Below are positions 33,943 through 43,165 of a DNA stretch of 64,000 nt, in pieces; position 1 is the first letter of the stretch, and each line of letters opens with the position of its first letter. The notes below the pieces were generated by a model that was given only the letters and a program-made list of their open reading frames with translations, ran no database searches and had not been told where the DNA came from. Made by a program: the position numbers and the translations under genes. This DNA is from Blastomonas aquatica (GTDB lineage Bacteria > Pseudomonadota > Alphaproteobacteria > Sphingomonadales > Sphingomonadaceae): positions 1 to 64,000 of the forward strand of contig NZ_BMGD01000002.1 in assembly GCF_014639875.1 (NCBI RefSeq). The letters run 5' to 3'.

Positions 33943-34425
33943 CAGGGGGCCAGTCAGCCAGGCCTCTCGTTTGGACCTTCGGACGCAATTTCTATTGTGA
34001 GGTTATCCCATGAAATTGCCGCGAAACGCTGCTGCGAACCGTGCCTGTTCAGGACGGACATCCATTGTGCAGGCTGGAGCCGGTCTTTGTTTTGCGAGCC
34101 GGAGTTCCTGGACCGTCATACGGCTCCTGTTTGACAAAAATGTCGTCAGTAGATTGTGCACATCGACCAGGAACAAGAGGTCAGCAGGTCATTGCCGGAA
34201 GGCCCGGATCACATCTGAACCAGACCAGTTTCGGGCAAGGTTGCTGGGCCGCGATGCTTCGCATCTGACCCGTAATCAGGATACACACCTCACGCACGGG
34301 TGCATCCAGCATTTCCGCCACTTTCCTAGCGGCGGATCCGACGTCGCCTCCTACAATCACGATCGAACAGACGGTTTTCCGCCATTTTTCGAGCCGCTGA
34401 TCCGCCGCTCTCCCGGAGGTGCGCG
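33943..34425. other. Intergenic; candidate oriT region
   Basis: About 480 bp without a supported gene, directly upstream of an RHH-coupling protein-MobF relaxase operon. That is where oriT lies in the R388 arrangement (oriT-trwA-trwB-trwC). It has an imperfect inverted repeat (GGAGCCGGTC at 34076-34085 against GACCG and CGGCTCC at 34111-34127) and a small hairpin GATGC-TTC-GCATC (34253-34265). No known nic consensus was recognised, so the oriT call is positional. Confidence 0.35.
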
Positions 34426-34794
34426 ATGACACTGAGGAGGCATACGGTTCGCCTGCCAGCCGACGTCGACAATGCTCTGGCCCGGCTTGCCAGAGAGCGC
34501 AGGATGACGGCCTATGCGATGCTTCCCCATTGCGTCGAAGCCGGAATTGCAGCGCTGGCGCAGCAAGGCGAACTGCACAATGGCGACCGCGAGCTTCTGG
34601 GTGAAATTGCATCGCTTGGTGCAAATGTCGTCGAGATCGAGCGCATTCTTGACCGGGCTCTTTTCACGGCATGCGCCGCATACTGCTACGCGCGCAGCGC
34701 CGCACTGGGCACCAGCAAGACTGACGAAATCATCGCAGCGGAAATCAACCGCGCCTACGACCGGCAAAAGGCAAAGGCACAGGGCCGGTCATGA
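34426..34794 (+). CDS. Ribbon-helix-helix accessory protein (TrwA-like)
   Basis: A 122-residue protein. An N-terminal RHH/CopG-type domain (RHTVRLPADVDNALARLARE) is followed by helices. Position and size correspond to TrwA-type relaxosome accessory proteins that bind oriT and stimulate the relaxase. The stop overlaps the coupling-protein start (ATGA). It probably also represses its own operon, as TrwA does; that is by analogy. Confidence 0.7.
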   Translation: MTLRRHTVRLPADVDNALARLARERRMTAYAMLPHCVEAGIAALAQQGELHNGDRELLGEIASLGANVVEIERILDRALFTACAAYCYARSAALGTSKTDEIIAAEINRAYDRQKAKAQGRS

Positions 34795-36686
34795 GCGAGG
34801 CTCAGGACAGCCGCCTGCATGCACAGACATTGCGTCGACACCACCGCTACAGCCAGTCGCAGCGGTTCAGGCGGCACAGCCTCATCATGCTGTCCTCGAT
34901 CGCGCTGGGCGGCTTTGCTGTGCCTTACCTGATGCTCGACCCGCTCATCCTCGAAGCGAGCGGCAGCTACTGCCATGCGAGGGTCCTGACATGGTTCGCG
35001 GGAACCTCGGGCAGCGACCCGCAAATGGCGATCCGCTACGAAAATGGAAATGAGCTGGTCTCTGCCCGTGCAGTCACCGGGCATTCCTATTTTCGCGACG
35101 CAGCAGGCGCCACCGTCTCGCTCGGTCTGCGCGGAGCGGTGCTGGGGTTTGCAGGATGGCTCTCGAGCCTTGTGCTGCTGCGCCGGGTTGCTGCGCGGCG
35201 CCGCGAGGCTGTTCTTCGCGACCGCGTGGTCAGCGGCACCAGCGTAACGAGCGAGGCGGCGCTGGCCAGGCTCATGCCAGCGGATGCTGAACAGTCTTTG
35301 CTGGCGATCGGATCAGTCCCGTTCCCTGCGCGCCTCGAGACCCGCCACATGGCGATGATCGGAACGACCGGCAGCGGCAAGACCACCGCACTGCGCCAGA
35401 TCCTCGATGGGATCGAGGCCCGGGGCGAGGCCGCTCTGGTCTATGACACCAGCGGCGAGTTCATCGCCCATTATTACGACCCGAAGCGCGGTGATATCAT
35501 CCTCAATCCATTCGATGCCCGCTGCGCCTTCTGGTCACCGTTTGCCGAAATTTCGCATCCGGCAGATGCCGACCGGATCGCGCAACAGCTGATCACCGAG
35601 ACCGGACAGCAGGATCGCGATGTCTGGCTCGAAACAAGCCGCATCCTGGTGGCGAACATGCTGCGCGCGCTCTGGCGCGAGAACAGGTGCACGTTGCCCG
35701 ATCTGCTCCACGCACTTCAGGTCCGTACCAAAGATGACCTCAAGGCATGGCTGGGTGACAGCTCATCGGCGCGCACATTCGCCGATGATGCCGATCGAGC
35801 CACGGGCAGCGTCCTGTTCATGCTCGCCAAGGCTGCTAACCTGATCCAGTTTCTGCGGGTGCAGAATGGCGACGAAACATCATTTTCGTTCCGCGAGTTC
35901 ATCGCTGGTCTCGATGCACGTCAGGGGAAGAAGCCCTGGATATTCGTACCCCGCAAGGAGGACTACTTCGAAGCCTCGAAGCCCTTGCTCGCCTGCTGGC
36001 TTGAATGCGCCGCGAGCGCGATGCTCGGGCTCACGCCATCTGCGAAGCGCCGCGTCTGGTTCCTGCTGGATGAACTCGCCGACCTTCCTGCCGTGGACAA
36101 CCTTGCTCGCCTGCTGCCCGAGGGGCGCAAATTCGGGGCCGCTGTCATCCTGACGTTTCAGGGCATCGGGCAGATGCGCAGTCGCTATGGCAGAGACATT
36201 TCAGAATCCGTGCTCGGCTGTTGCAATACCAAGCTCTTTCTCCAGCTGACCGACGCTGAATCCCGGCGCTGGGCCAGTGACACAATCGGCACCTGCGAGG
36301 TCGAGGTGCACACCATGACCGGGGCGCTGGGCGACGACAATGACAGGCCAAGGATAACGCTGGGCAAGCAGCGAAAACTCAGGGCTGCCGTGTACGAAAG
36401 CGAACTGCGTCTGCCGCGGCACAAGGCCTATCTGCTGTTCCCTGACGGGCTTCCTGTCGCCCTCTTGTCGCTTACTGCCGACCATCTTGCGCGGCGCGGC
36501 GAACCCCGCCAGCGAGCATTCGTCGCGGCAGATCCGGACACCAGCCTCTGGCATCGCCTGGCCCACATCACCCCGGCAGCGCAGACAGACCATGAGCTGG
36601 ACGTTGCTCCCCCGGAAACCGAGCCTGAGACGGGGCCAGACGGTCCGGCAAGGCAGCCGTCCGAACCCGGTGAGGGGCCGGTCTGA
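34791..36686 (+). CDS. Type IV coupling protein (TrwB/TraD family)
   Basis: A 631-residue membrane ATPase. Two N-terminal helices (about 35-55 and 105-130), Walker A GTTGSGKTTALR (about 190) and Walker B VWFLLDELADLP (about 422-433). TraD-type DNA-binding motor domain, with a C-terminal acidic, Pro-rich tail. It recruits the relaxase-DNA complex to the T4SS and pumps DNA. Its stop shares TGATG with the relaxase start, consistent with the trwB-trwC order. Confidence 0.93.
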   Translation: MSEAQDSRLHAQTLRRHHRYSQSQRFRRHSLIMLSSIALGGFAVPYLMLDPLILEASGSYCHARVLTWFAGTSGSDPQMAIRYENGNELVSARAVTGHSYFRDAAGATVSLGLRGAVLGFAGWLSSLVLLRRVAARRREAVLRDRVVSGTSVTSEAALARLMPADAEQSLLAIGSVPFPARLETRHMAMIGTTGSGKTTALRQILDGIEARGEAALVYDTSGEFIAHYYDPKRGDIILNPFDARCAFWSPFAEISHPADADRIAQQLITETGQQDRDVWLETSRILVANMLRALWRENRCTLPDLLHALQVRTKDDLKAWLGDSSSARTFADDADRATGSVLFMLAKAANLIQFLRVQNGDETSFSFREFIAGLDARQGKKPWIFVPRKEDYFEASKPLLACWLECAASAMLGLTPSAKRRVWFLLDELADLPAVDNLARLLPEGRKFGAAVILTFQGIGQMRSRYGRDISESVLGCCNTKLFLQLTDAESRRWASDTIGTCEVEVHTMTGALGDDNDRPRITLGKQRKLRAAVYESELRLPRHKAYLLFPDGLPVALLSLTADHLARRGEPRQRAFVAADPDTSLWHRLAHITPAAQTDHELDVAPPETEPETGPDGPARQPSEPGEGPV

Positions 36687-39469
36687 TGGTAGCTTCAGTC
36701 TCCGCGCTGACCAGTTCAGCCCAGGCCAGCAGCTATTACGAGGCGGACGACTATTATGCCGAAGATGGTCTGTCGCCCTCTGCCTGGCACGGGAAGGGGG
36801 CTGAACAGCTGGGTCTTTCAGGCGACGTCGACCGCGATGCCTTTCGTGAGCTGCTCGACGGGCAGATCGGTGGTCAGCAGCTCGGAACAGTCCGGGAGGG
36901 GCAACTTGAGCATCGCCCGGGATGGGATGTCACATTAAGTGCGCCCAAGTCGGTATCCATCTTGGCCGAAGTCGCAGGCGACCGGCGGCTGATCGAGGCA
37001 CATGACGCGGCGGTGACGACTGCGCTTGCGCATATCGAAACGCATATGGCTGCAACCCGGACACGGCATGGCGGCGTCGTCGCGCGGGAAGCAACTGGCA
37101 ATCTCGTCGTCGCGAGCTTCCAGCACGGGACCAGCCGCGCTCAGGATCCGCAGCTGCACACGCACAATGTCATCATGAACGCGACGCAGGCTGCTGACGG
37201 GTCTTGGCGCAGTCTCGAGCCGCGTGCGATCTATCAGCTTCAGAAGCAGATCGGTGCGATCTACCGTCAGGAGCTGGCACTGAATGTCCGCGAACTCGGA
37301 TATGAGATCGAGGCTGCCAGGGACTCGATGTTTGAGATCAGGGGCGTGTCGGCGGATGTGATCGCCGCATTCAGCACCAGAAGTGCACAGATCGAAGCAG
37401 CACTGGGTGAGCGCGGAACATCGCGCGAACAGGCCAGTGCGGCAGAGAAACAGGTGACAGCTCTCGATACCCGTCAGGCAAAGCGCACGACCGATCAGGC
37501 GTCGCTTGTTGCCGACTGGCGGGAGACTGCCGACGGGGCGGGCTTTGATGCTGCGGCGAGGCTTTCGCTGGTACGCGAGGCCCAATCCAACTCCGCCGCA
37601 GGAGCAGGTGCCTTTGAGCAAGCCAGCGTTGCCGCGCGCGCGGTTGCTCATGCCGCCGACAAGCTTGGGGAGCGGCAATCCGTCTTTCAGGTCGCAGCGC
37701 TCTTCGAGGAGGCGGGCCGTGTCGGCCTTGGCAAGGTCGGTTATGCGCAGATCGGAGCTGCCATCGACGCAGCGTTGCGCAGGGGCGATCTGGCAGACCG
37801 CACCTTCATCGACAGACGCGGTGCAGAATTTGGCGGGTTCACAACGCGCCAGAACATCGATGCTGAAACCAGACTTCTGCGCGTTGAGGCCGCTGGCCGC
37901 GGTGCAGTAGCCCCAATTGCTTCACCACTTGCTGCAGCGAAAGCCGTTGCAATAGCCTCGCGGGAGGCCGAACGCGCAGGCTTTGCCTGGAATGCGGATC
38001 AACGCACGGCGACCCGCCGGCTCCTGACCAGCCGCAATCGCATCACTGCGGTCCAGGGCTATGCCGGCACCGCCAAGACGACGACAGTCCTTGCGACCTT
38101 CGCGCGCGAGGCTCAGCACCGGGGTGAATCCGTCGTTGCGCTTGCTCCTACTGCCTCTGCGGCGATGGTGCTTGGCGAGGCGCTGGGCACGCGGGCGGAT
38201 ACCGTCGCGCGGCATCTGCTTTTGAGGGACCGGCCTGCAGGCGTCCAGCCAGTGGTCTGGATCGTCGACGAGGCCTCGCTGCTCTCGGCGCGCGACACGG
38301 CGAGGTTGTTCGAAATGGCCGAAAAGCATCAGGCCCGTGTGGTCATGGTGGGCGACGTAAAGCAGCTGGGGTCGGTCGAGGCGGGCGCGGCGTTTGCGCA
38401 GCTGCAGACTGCAGGCATGGAAACCGCAACACTGGGAGAGATCGTCCGGCAGACCAATCAGGCCACCAGAGCTGCAGTTATGGCATCGATTGAGGGGGAT
38501 GCGAGGAAGGCACTGGCGGCACTCGACGGCGGTGGCGGGGCAATTGTGGAAAATGCTGACCGCACCGCGCGCTTCGCAGCAATCGCCGCACGTTACGCGG
38601 GACTGGACGGGGTCAGCCGTGTCCGGACCCTGATCATTGAACCCTCTCGCGAGGGGCGGGATGCCCTGACCGCTGATATCCGGTCAGCCCTTGCCCGGGC
38701 AGGCGCGCTCACCGGGCCTGCGGTCACGGTTGAAAGTCTCGTCAACAAAGGCCTCACCCGGGCCGAGGCCCGCGACCCACTGAGCTATGACACAGGCGAT
38801 GTCGTCCGCTTCAGCCGCGACTATGCAGACAAAGGCGTTGCGCGCGGCGAAGCATTCCGGGTCGAGAGGGTCGATGCCACGAAGGCAGCGATTGCGCTCA
38901 GATCCGAAGACGGGCGCGACATCGAATGGCGACTGCGGCAATGGGGAGCTGGCAAGTCGCAGGTGTTCGAGGCTCAGCGGATCGAGCTCCGGGTCGGCGA
39001 CAGCATCCGGTTCACGCGCAATGATCGCGACGCCGGGCAGGTGAACGGCGCCCGCGCTCAGGTGACGGCGATAAACGTGGAAACCAGGGTCGCCACCGTT
39101 CGGGGCGCGCGAGGGCAGATCCGGTCGTTGCAGCTCGATACTGCCCGCGACCAGCATATTGCCTACGGCTATGTGGATACTGCTTTCGCTGCCCAGGGAA
39201 GGACAGCTGACCATGTCATCGTTCATGCCGACAGCCGGGCGACCAACCTTGTCGATCAGAAGAGCTTCTACGTCGGAATATCGCGCGCGAAACACTCGGC
39301 AACAGTTTTCACCAATGACCGGGCGAAGCTGGTATCGGCCATCAGTGAACGGGCCGGGACGGTCCAGACGGCAATATCACAGCCTGCCGCCCAGCAGACC
39401 GCTGCTGTGAAGGCCAGTGCTTCCGGATCGGGAAAACTCCGGTCTTCGGGATTCGCCGCCGGGTTATAG
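36686..39469 (+). CDS. MobF-family conjugative relaxase-helicase (TrwC/TraA type)
   Basis: A 927-residue bifunctional protein. The relaxase domain has clustered tyrosines near the start (SSYYEADDYY) and the HUH metal site in HGTSRAQDPQLHTHN (about 147-161). The RecD-like helicase has Walker A VQGYAGTAKTTTV (about 459) and Walker B VWIVDEASLL (about 527), with the C-terminal SF1 motif ...VGISRAKH. It nicks oriT, stays bound to the 5' end and unwinds the strand. MobF relaxases paired with a trb-type mating channel are less usual than VirD2-like ones; see findings. Confidence 0.94.
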   Translation: MVASVSALTSSAQASSYYEADDYYAEDGLSPSAWHGKGAEQLGLSGDVDRDAFRELLDGQIGGQQLGTVREGQLEHRPGWDVTLSAPKSVSILAEVAGDRRLIEAHDAAVTTALAHIETHMAATRTRHGGVVAREATGNLVVASFQHGTSRAQDPQLHTHNVIMNATQAADGSWRSLEPRAIYQLQKQIGAIYRQELALNVRELGYEIEAARDSMFEIRGVSADVIAAFSTRSAQIEAALGERGTSREQASAAEKQVTALDTRQAKRTTDQASLVADWRETADGAGFDAAARLSLVREAQSNSAAGAGAFEQASVAARAVAHAADKLGERQSVFQVAALFEEAGRVGLGKVGYAQIGAAIDAALRRGDLADRTFIDRRGAEFGGFTTRQNIDAETRLLRVEAAGRGAVAPIASPLAAAKAVAIASREAERAGFAWNADQRTATRRLLTSRNRITAVQGYAGTAKTTTVLATFAREAQHRGESVVALAPTASAAMVLGEALGTRADTVARHLLLRDRPAGVQPVVWIVDEASLLSARDTARLFEMAEKHQARVVMVGDVKQLGSVEAGAAFAQLQTAGMETATLGEIVRQTNQATRAAVMASIEGDARKALAALDGGGGAIVENADRTARFAAIAARYAGLDGVSRVRTLIIEPSREGRDALTADIRSALARAGALTGPAVTVESLVNKGLTRAEARDPLSYDTGDVVRFSRDYADKGVARGEAFRVERVDATKAAIALRSEDGRDIEWRLRQWGAGKSQVFEAQRIELRVGDSIRFTRNDRDAGQVNGARAQVTAINVETRVATVRGARGQIRSLQLDTARDQHIAYGYVDTAFAAQGRTADHVIVHADSRATNLVDQKSFYVGISRAKHSATVFTNDRAKLVSAISERAGTVQTAISQPAAQQTAAVKASASGSGKLRSSGFAAGL

Positions 39470-39670
39470 GTCCGCAGATGGTCTCTGCCGCCCGACTGTG
39501 ATGTCAGCTTGCCTGCAGTCGCAGCTGTCTTCAAGCGGGCGGGAGTGCGCCCTCGGGTTCTGCCTGACCTGATGGTTTAGCAGACCCAGAGCTGCGCCCA
39601 TCGCGACGTGCCGCGAAACTCTGGTACGACAGACGGCGGGAGTGCTGATCAGACCGGCCCGAAAGGGCCT
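39470..39670. other. Convergent spacer
   Basis: About 200 bp between the relaxase and the converging RadC gene. GC-rich, with no clear T-tailed terminator and no gene. Confidence 0.5.
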
Positions 39671-40516
39671 TCAGTCCGTAAGTTCACAAAAATAGCTGTT
39701 CAGCCCTTCCAGCGTCTGCGGCGGGAGCGTGATGAAATTGCGCCGACCATCACATGGGTCCGGCTCGCGCATCACAATGCCGCTGTCGCACAGCTTGCGG
39801 ACGAGGCGCAGGGCATTGCTCATCGGCAATCCCGAGCCGATGCACAGCGCACTGGTGGAAACGCGTTTGCCGGCATGGCCATGAACGAACAGATCGATCA
39901 GCATGTCCCAGGCCGGATTCGTCAACAGAGACGGGTGCCCAAGCAGCTCGACGCGCCGCACACGGAGCCTTGCTGCAGTGCGCGCATTGACCGCTGCTGT
40001 CGCACATATGCAGCCCTGCTGGTGGAGACAGCCAGATGCGCTGTCACTGAGATCGAAAAATGCAGCCAGCCCCTTCGCTGTGCTGCGGCCAATGCCTTGC
40101 AGGATCGCATAGCAACTGTGCCGGGCCACAATGAGATGTTCGACAACGTCTATATCCAGCATCTGCCCCAGCCTGACCATGGAAAGAGTAGCGCGGATAT
40201 CCTCCCTGCTCGGCCTCGGATCGCAGCTGGGATGATTGTGTGCAAGGATCACGGCGCTGGCATCAAGCGCTATGGCGCGGCGGAAAACTGACTTCGGGTC
40301 CATCGACAGGTGGTGAGCTGAACCCGTCTGCACCTGCTCGTGCGTAATGAGGGTTTTCCTGCCATCCAGAAACAATACATGCAGAGTTTCACGCGCCAGA
40401 GCGCCTATGCAGTTCTGCAGATGCCCGTGCAGTACCGCGCTTGCCGGATCGATCTCAGATCCGATCATGCCCGCCAGGCTGGTCGCCGTGGGTAAGCCTG
40501 TTCTTTCGTCCGTCAT
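39671..40516 (-). CDS. RadC/JAB-domain protein fused to a MarR-like winged helix
   Basis: A 281-residue fusion. Residues ~20-145 form a RadC-type JAB/MPN domain with Glu43 (RETLHVLFLD), the metal motif HNHPSCDPRPS (93-103) and Asp106. Residues ~185-275 form a winged helix that begins PAWDMLIDLFVHGHAG and ends with DPCDGRRNFITL, homologous to the MarR-like protein at 51675. RadC-like JAB proteins are common on mobile elements; the fusion to a DNA-binding domain suggests a regulator or a DNA-targeted deubiquitinase-like hydrolase. Activity unknown. Confidence 0.8.
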   Translation of the reverse strand: MTDERTGLPTATSLAGMIGSEIDPASAVLHGHLQNCIGALARETLHVLFLDGRKTLITHEQVQTGSAHHLSMDPKSVFRRAIALDASAVILAHNHPSCDPRPSREDIRATLSMVRLGQMLDIDVVEHLIVARHSCYAILQGIGRSTAKGLAAFFDLSDSASGCLHQQGCICATAAVNARTAARLRVRRVELLGHPSLLTNPAWDMLIDLFVHGHAGKRVSTSALCIGSGLPMSNALRLVRKLCDSGIVMREPDPCDGRRNFITLPPQTLEGLNSYFCELTD

Positions 40517-40574
40517 ATCCCAGGCTGCCTGCAGGATACGGGCAAAGGGTGTAGCGCGGTGGTCTGGCGATGCG

Positions 40575-41021
40575 TCAGGCCCTTGCCCGAGACCACGAAG
40601 GGTCGCTGCCGGATTCCTCCAGACGCCGATGGTGATGCCAGGTGGCGCCGATCAGCACCGGCGCGACCAGCCAAGAAGGCGCAACCTGCATAACCAGATA
40701 GGCAGCCGGGTGCATTGCCAGATCGAGCGCGCGGCTCGAATGCGCCAGCAGCGGCAGGATATGCAGAACCGCCATTCCCATCGGCCAGAAGCGGTGAGCC
40801 TTCAGCGCAAGCGCCGTGGTGGTTACTGCGCCGAACAGGTCGATGATGAGATGGCCGGTATCGAGCGAAGCGTATGCGGGTGGGACAACGTGATGGACAG
40901 CCACATCCATCATAACCATCAGGCTGGCGATGACCGCCATCACGCGTTCCGGACCGCCGCCGCGCCAGACGGCATAGCCAGCAGCAATCAGAAGCAAGGC
41001 CAGGAAAACTGCTATGCGCAT
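40575..41021 (-). CDS. Integral membrane protein, four helices
   Basis: A 148-residue protein with about four hydrophobic segments (VFLALLLIAAGYAVW, VMAVIASLMVMMDVAV, a central one around 60-100, and VMQVAPSWLVAPVLIG) and His-rich loops (MDVAVHHVV, ATWHHHRR). No family recognised. It is on the minus strand between RadC-MarR and two other accessory genes, possibly one transcript. His clusters could bind metal or haem; speculative. Confidence 0.6.
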   Translation of the reverse strand: MRIAVFLALLLIAAGYAVWRGGGPERVMAVIASLMVMMDVAVHHVVPPAYASLDTGHLIIDLFGAVTTTALALKAHRFWPMGMAVLHILPLLAHSSRALDLAMHPAAYLVMQVAPSWLVAPVLIGATWHHHRRLEESGSDPSWSRARA

Positions 41022-41062
41022 AAGGCCAGCTTTTCACTGAGACTGCTCCTGGTCAATCGGCG

Positions 41063-41392
41063 TCAGGCGACAGCCCGCAGAGAAGTGATCCGGCCTGCGG
41101 CCTTCGGGCATTCGTGCAGGTCATAGCCTGCAACCTCGCGGGCCAGGGTCCGCAGGTCCCCGTGAACACGCAGCACTTCGCCGCTGGCATCGATGAGCGC
41201 CGTCTGAGCTTTTGCAAGCCTTCGGATGGTTGCCTGGCCCCTGGCCGAAGGAACATCGGGAGTCTCGCGTCTCGCGGTGACGATGCTCGTCATCAGGACT
41301 GAGACGGCGATCAGCGCATCATCGATCGAGAGCTCGGCGAGCGGGACGTCGCGGCTCAGCCGGGCGGCGGTATCTGTTACGGAAACGGGCAT
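41063..41392 (-). CDS. Small helical protein of the transfer region
   Basis: A 109-residue, mainly helical protein (LAELSIDDALIAVSVLMTSI, then TIRRLAKAQTALIDASGEVL) without membrane segments or known motif. It is located between the membrane protein and the LuxR-type regulator on the same strand, so probably part of one regulatory operon. Function unknown. Confidence 0.5.
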   Translation of the reverse strand: MPVSVTDTAARLSRDVPLAELSIDDALIAVSVLMTSIVTARRETPDVPSARGQATIRRLAKAQTALIDASGEVLRVHGDLRTLAREVAGYDLHECPKAAGRITSLRAVA

Positions 41393-41456
41393 GACTTTTC
41401 CTTTCGCCGCAGGCGCAGAGCGCTGCGGAACACTGGTTTTCGGACAGGGCGAAGGA

Positions 41457-41960
41457 TCAGCCGGAAACGAGCCGCGTCAGCGCCTCGGCTATGCCAAGAC
41501 CTGCAAGGATCAGGATGACGGCCACAATCAGCAGGACCGCCATGATCAGCATCCTTGTCTTCAGATCATGGTCATGTCTCCAGATCATCCTGGACGGGGC
41601 TTCTGCCGATGCTGCAGCACTATCCTTGAGAACCATCGCATCGGCCGACGTGGCGTCCGACATCCCGGATCGCATGTCGCCGGCCATCGATGGAACCTGC
41701 ACCGGATCATATATGACCCGGTCATATGTCTGCTTGAGCCGCAGATAAATCATCGCGGCCTCGTCCCTGTTTGCCGCCCCCAGGATGCCGCGCGCGGCTG
41801 TGAGGCGCTGATCCACCGTTGGTTTGGAAATGTCGAGCTGACGTGCGATCTGCTTTGACGTCTGCCGCTCGAGCAGCAGATCGAGACAGGCACGCTGCCT
41901 GTCTGTCAGCCGGGCCCAGCGGGCCTCGTCCGGTAAGGGTTGCGACACCGAATCACCCAT
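41457..41960 (-). CDS. LuxR-type HTH regulator with C-terminal membrane anchor (copy 1)
   Basis: A 167-residue protein. N-terminal GerE/LuxR helix-turn-helix (LTDRQRACLDLLLERQTSKQ, then IARQLDISKPTVDQRL), a Ser/Ala-rich linker, and one C-terminal helix (RMLIMAVLLIVAVILILAGLG) that would anchor it in the inner membrane. No receiver or autoinducer domain is present. It is divergent from trbB, so a role in controlling transfer is likely. A similar protein is encoded at 53028. ATG 41960 preferred over GTG 41966. Confidence 0.75.
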   Translation of the reverse strand: MGDSVSQPLPDEARWARLTDRQRACLDLLLERQTSKQIARQLDISKPTVDQRLTAARGILGAANRDEAAMIYLRLKQTYDRVIYDPVQVPSMAGDMRSGMSDATSADAMVLKDSAAASAEAPSRMIWRHDHDLKTRMLIMAVLLIVAVILILAGLGIAEALTRLVSG

Positions 41961-42126
41961 AGTCACAGTCTTGTCATAATCCGGTCCGGGGCAAGATTAT
42001 TTACAATCGTGCTGGTGCCGATGAACGGATTGCCGATCTGGCTGCCTACGCCAGAGCCTGTCTTTCTTCGCCATGGTTTCCATCGCTCAAAAGCCTGTTG
42101 AATCAGCCCAGTGCATGCGTCTCTTA

Positions 42127-42140
42127 ATCACCCCGGTGAT
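42127..42140. promoter_or_regulatory. Palindrome in the trbB/LuxR divergent promoter
   Basis: ATCACC-CC-GGTGAT, a perfect inverted repeat in the 218-bp spacer, 39 bp before trbB. Candidate operator for the adjacent LuxR-type regulator. Only one copy was noticed. Confidence 0.3.
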
Positions 42141-42178
42141 CCGGGCACCTCTGTCCGGCGCAGCAACGGGCAAGAGTG

Positions 42179-43165
42179 ATGAGCGCAGAACCGATCAGGG
42201 CAGAAGCACACAGGCGCAGCGCAAACATGCTGCGCACCGCTTTCGGGAGCACGATCGGTCAGTGGCTTGAAGATCCGGAAGTCATCGAGATCATGCTCAA
42301 CCCGGACGGACGGCTCTGGGTCGAACGGCTCGGAAAAGGTATCGGTGCAAGCCTCCATCGTCTCAACGCTGCCGATGGCGAGCGGATCATCCGGCTCGTT
42401 GCCCATCATGTCGGCGCAGAGGTGCACGGCAGGATGCCGCGCGTGTCTGCCGAGCTGCCGGGCGGCGGTGAGAGGTTCGAAGGGCTGCTGCCACCAGTCG
42501 TTGTAGCGCCGAGCTTTGCGATCCGCAAGCCTGCGAGCGCAGTCTTTGTGCTTGCCGACTATGTCGCAGCCTCGATCATGTCGGCGGCGCAGGCTGCCCG
42601 CCTACGCCAGGCTGTCGCAGACCGGTGCAATATCCTGATCGCAGGCGGCACAGGGACCGGCAAGACCACGCTTGCCAATGCGCTTCTCGCCGAAATGACC
42701 CTGACCGGCGATCGCATCATCCTGATCGAAGATACCCGCGAGCTTCAGTGCACGGCTCCCAATTGTGTCGCCATGCGCACCTGCGATGGTGTCGTGTCTC
42801 TGGCCGACCTTGTGCGCTCGTCGCTTCGCCTCAGGCCCGACCGGATACCGATCGGCGAGGTGCGTGGCCGCGAGGCACTCGACCTGCTCAAGGCCTGGGG
42901 CACCGGTCATCCAGGCGGCATCGGTACCATCCATGCGAGCAGCGCCAGAGGCGCGCTTCTGCGGATGGAGCAGCTCATTCAGGAAGCCGTCGTGACGGTT
43001 CCGCGCGCTCTGCTCGCTCAGACCATCAATGTCGTCGCGGTTCTCGTGCGGGACGGGGCAGGGCGGCGCCTTGCCGAGATTGCCGGGGTCGACGGCCTCG
43101 ATCCTGCCAGCGGCGAATACCGCCTGCTGCCCGAACCTTCCCAACAGACCGGAGATGAATCATGA
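42179..43165 (+). CDS. trbB: Conjugal transfer ATPase TrbB
   Basis: A 328-residue VirB11-type secretion ATPase. Walker A GGTGTGKTTLANAL (about 155), the Asp box (IILIEDTRELQC), the His box (GTGHPGGIGTIHAS) and arginine contacts are visible. It powers pilus or channel assembly. It starts a tightly overlapped trbBCDE block (ATGA with trbC). ATG 42179 is preferred over the GTG one codon earlier. Confidence 0.95.
   Translation: MSAEPIRAEAHRRSANMLRTAFGSTIGQWLEDPEVIEIMLNPDGRLWVERLGKGIGASLHRLNAADGERIIRLVAHHVGAEVHGRMPRVSAELPGGGERFEGLLPPVVVAPSFAIRKPASAVFVLADYVAASIMSAAQAARLRQAVADRCNILIAGGTGTGKTTLANALLAEMTLTGDRIILIEDTRELQCTAPNCVAMRTCDGVVSLADLVRSSLRLRPDRIPIGEVRGREALDLLKAWGTGHPGGIGTIHASSARGALLRMEQLIQEAVVTVPRALLAQTINVVAVLVRDGAGRRLAEIAGVDGLDPASGEYRLLPEPSQQTGDES

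Noticed and set aside
34181-34624. Minus-strand frame across the oriT candidate region
   Set aside because: It runs into the RHH gene on the other strand and shows no family features, though part of it looks mildly protein-like.
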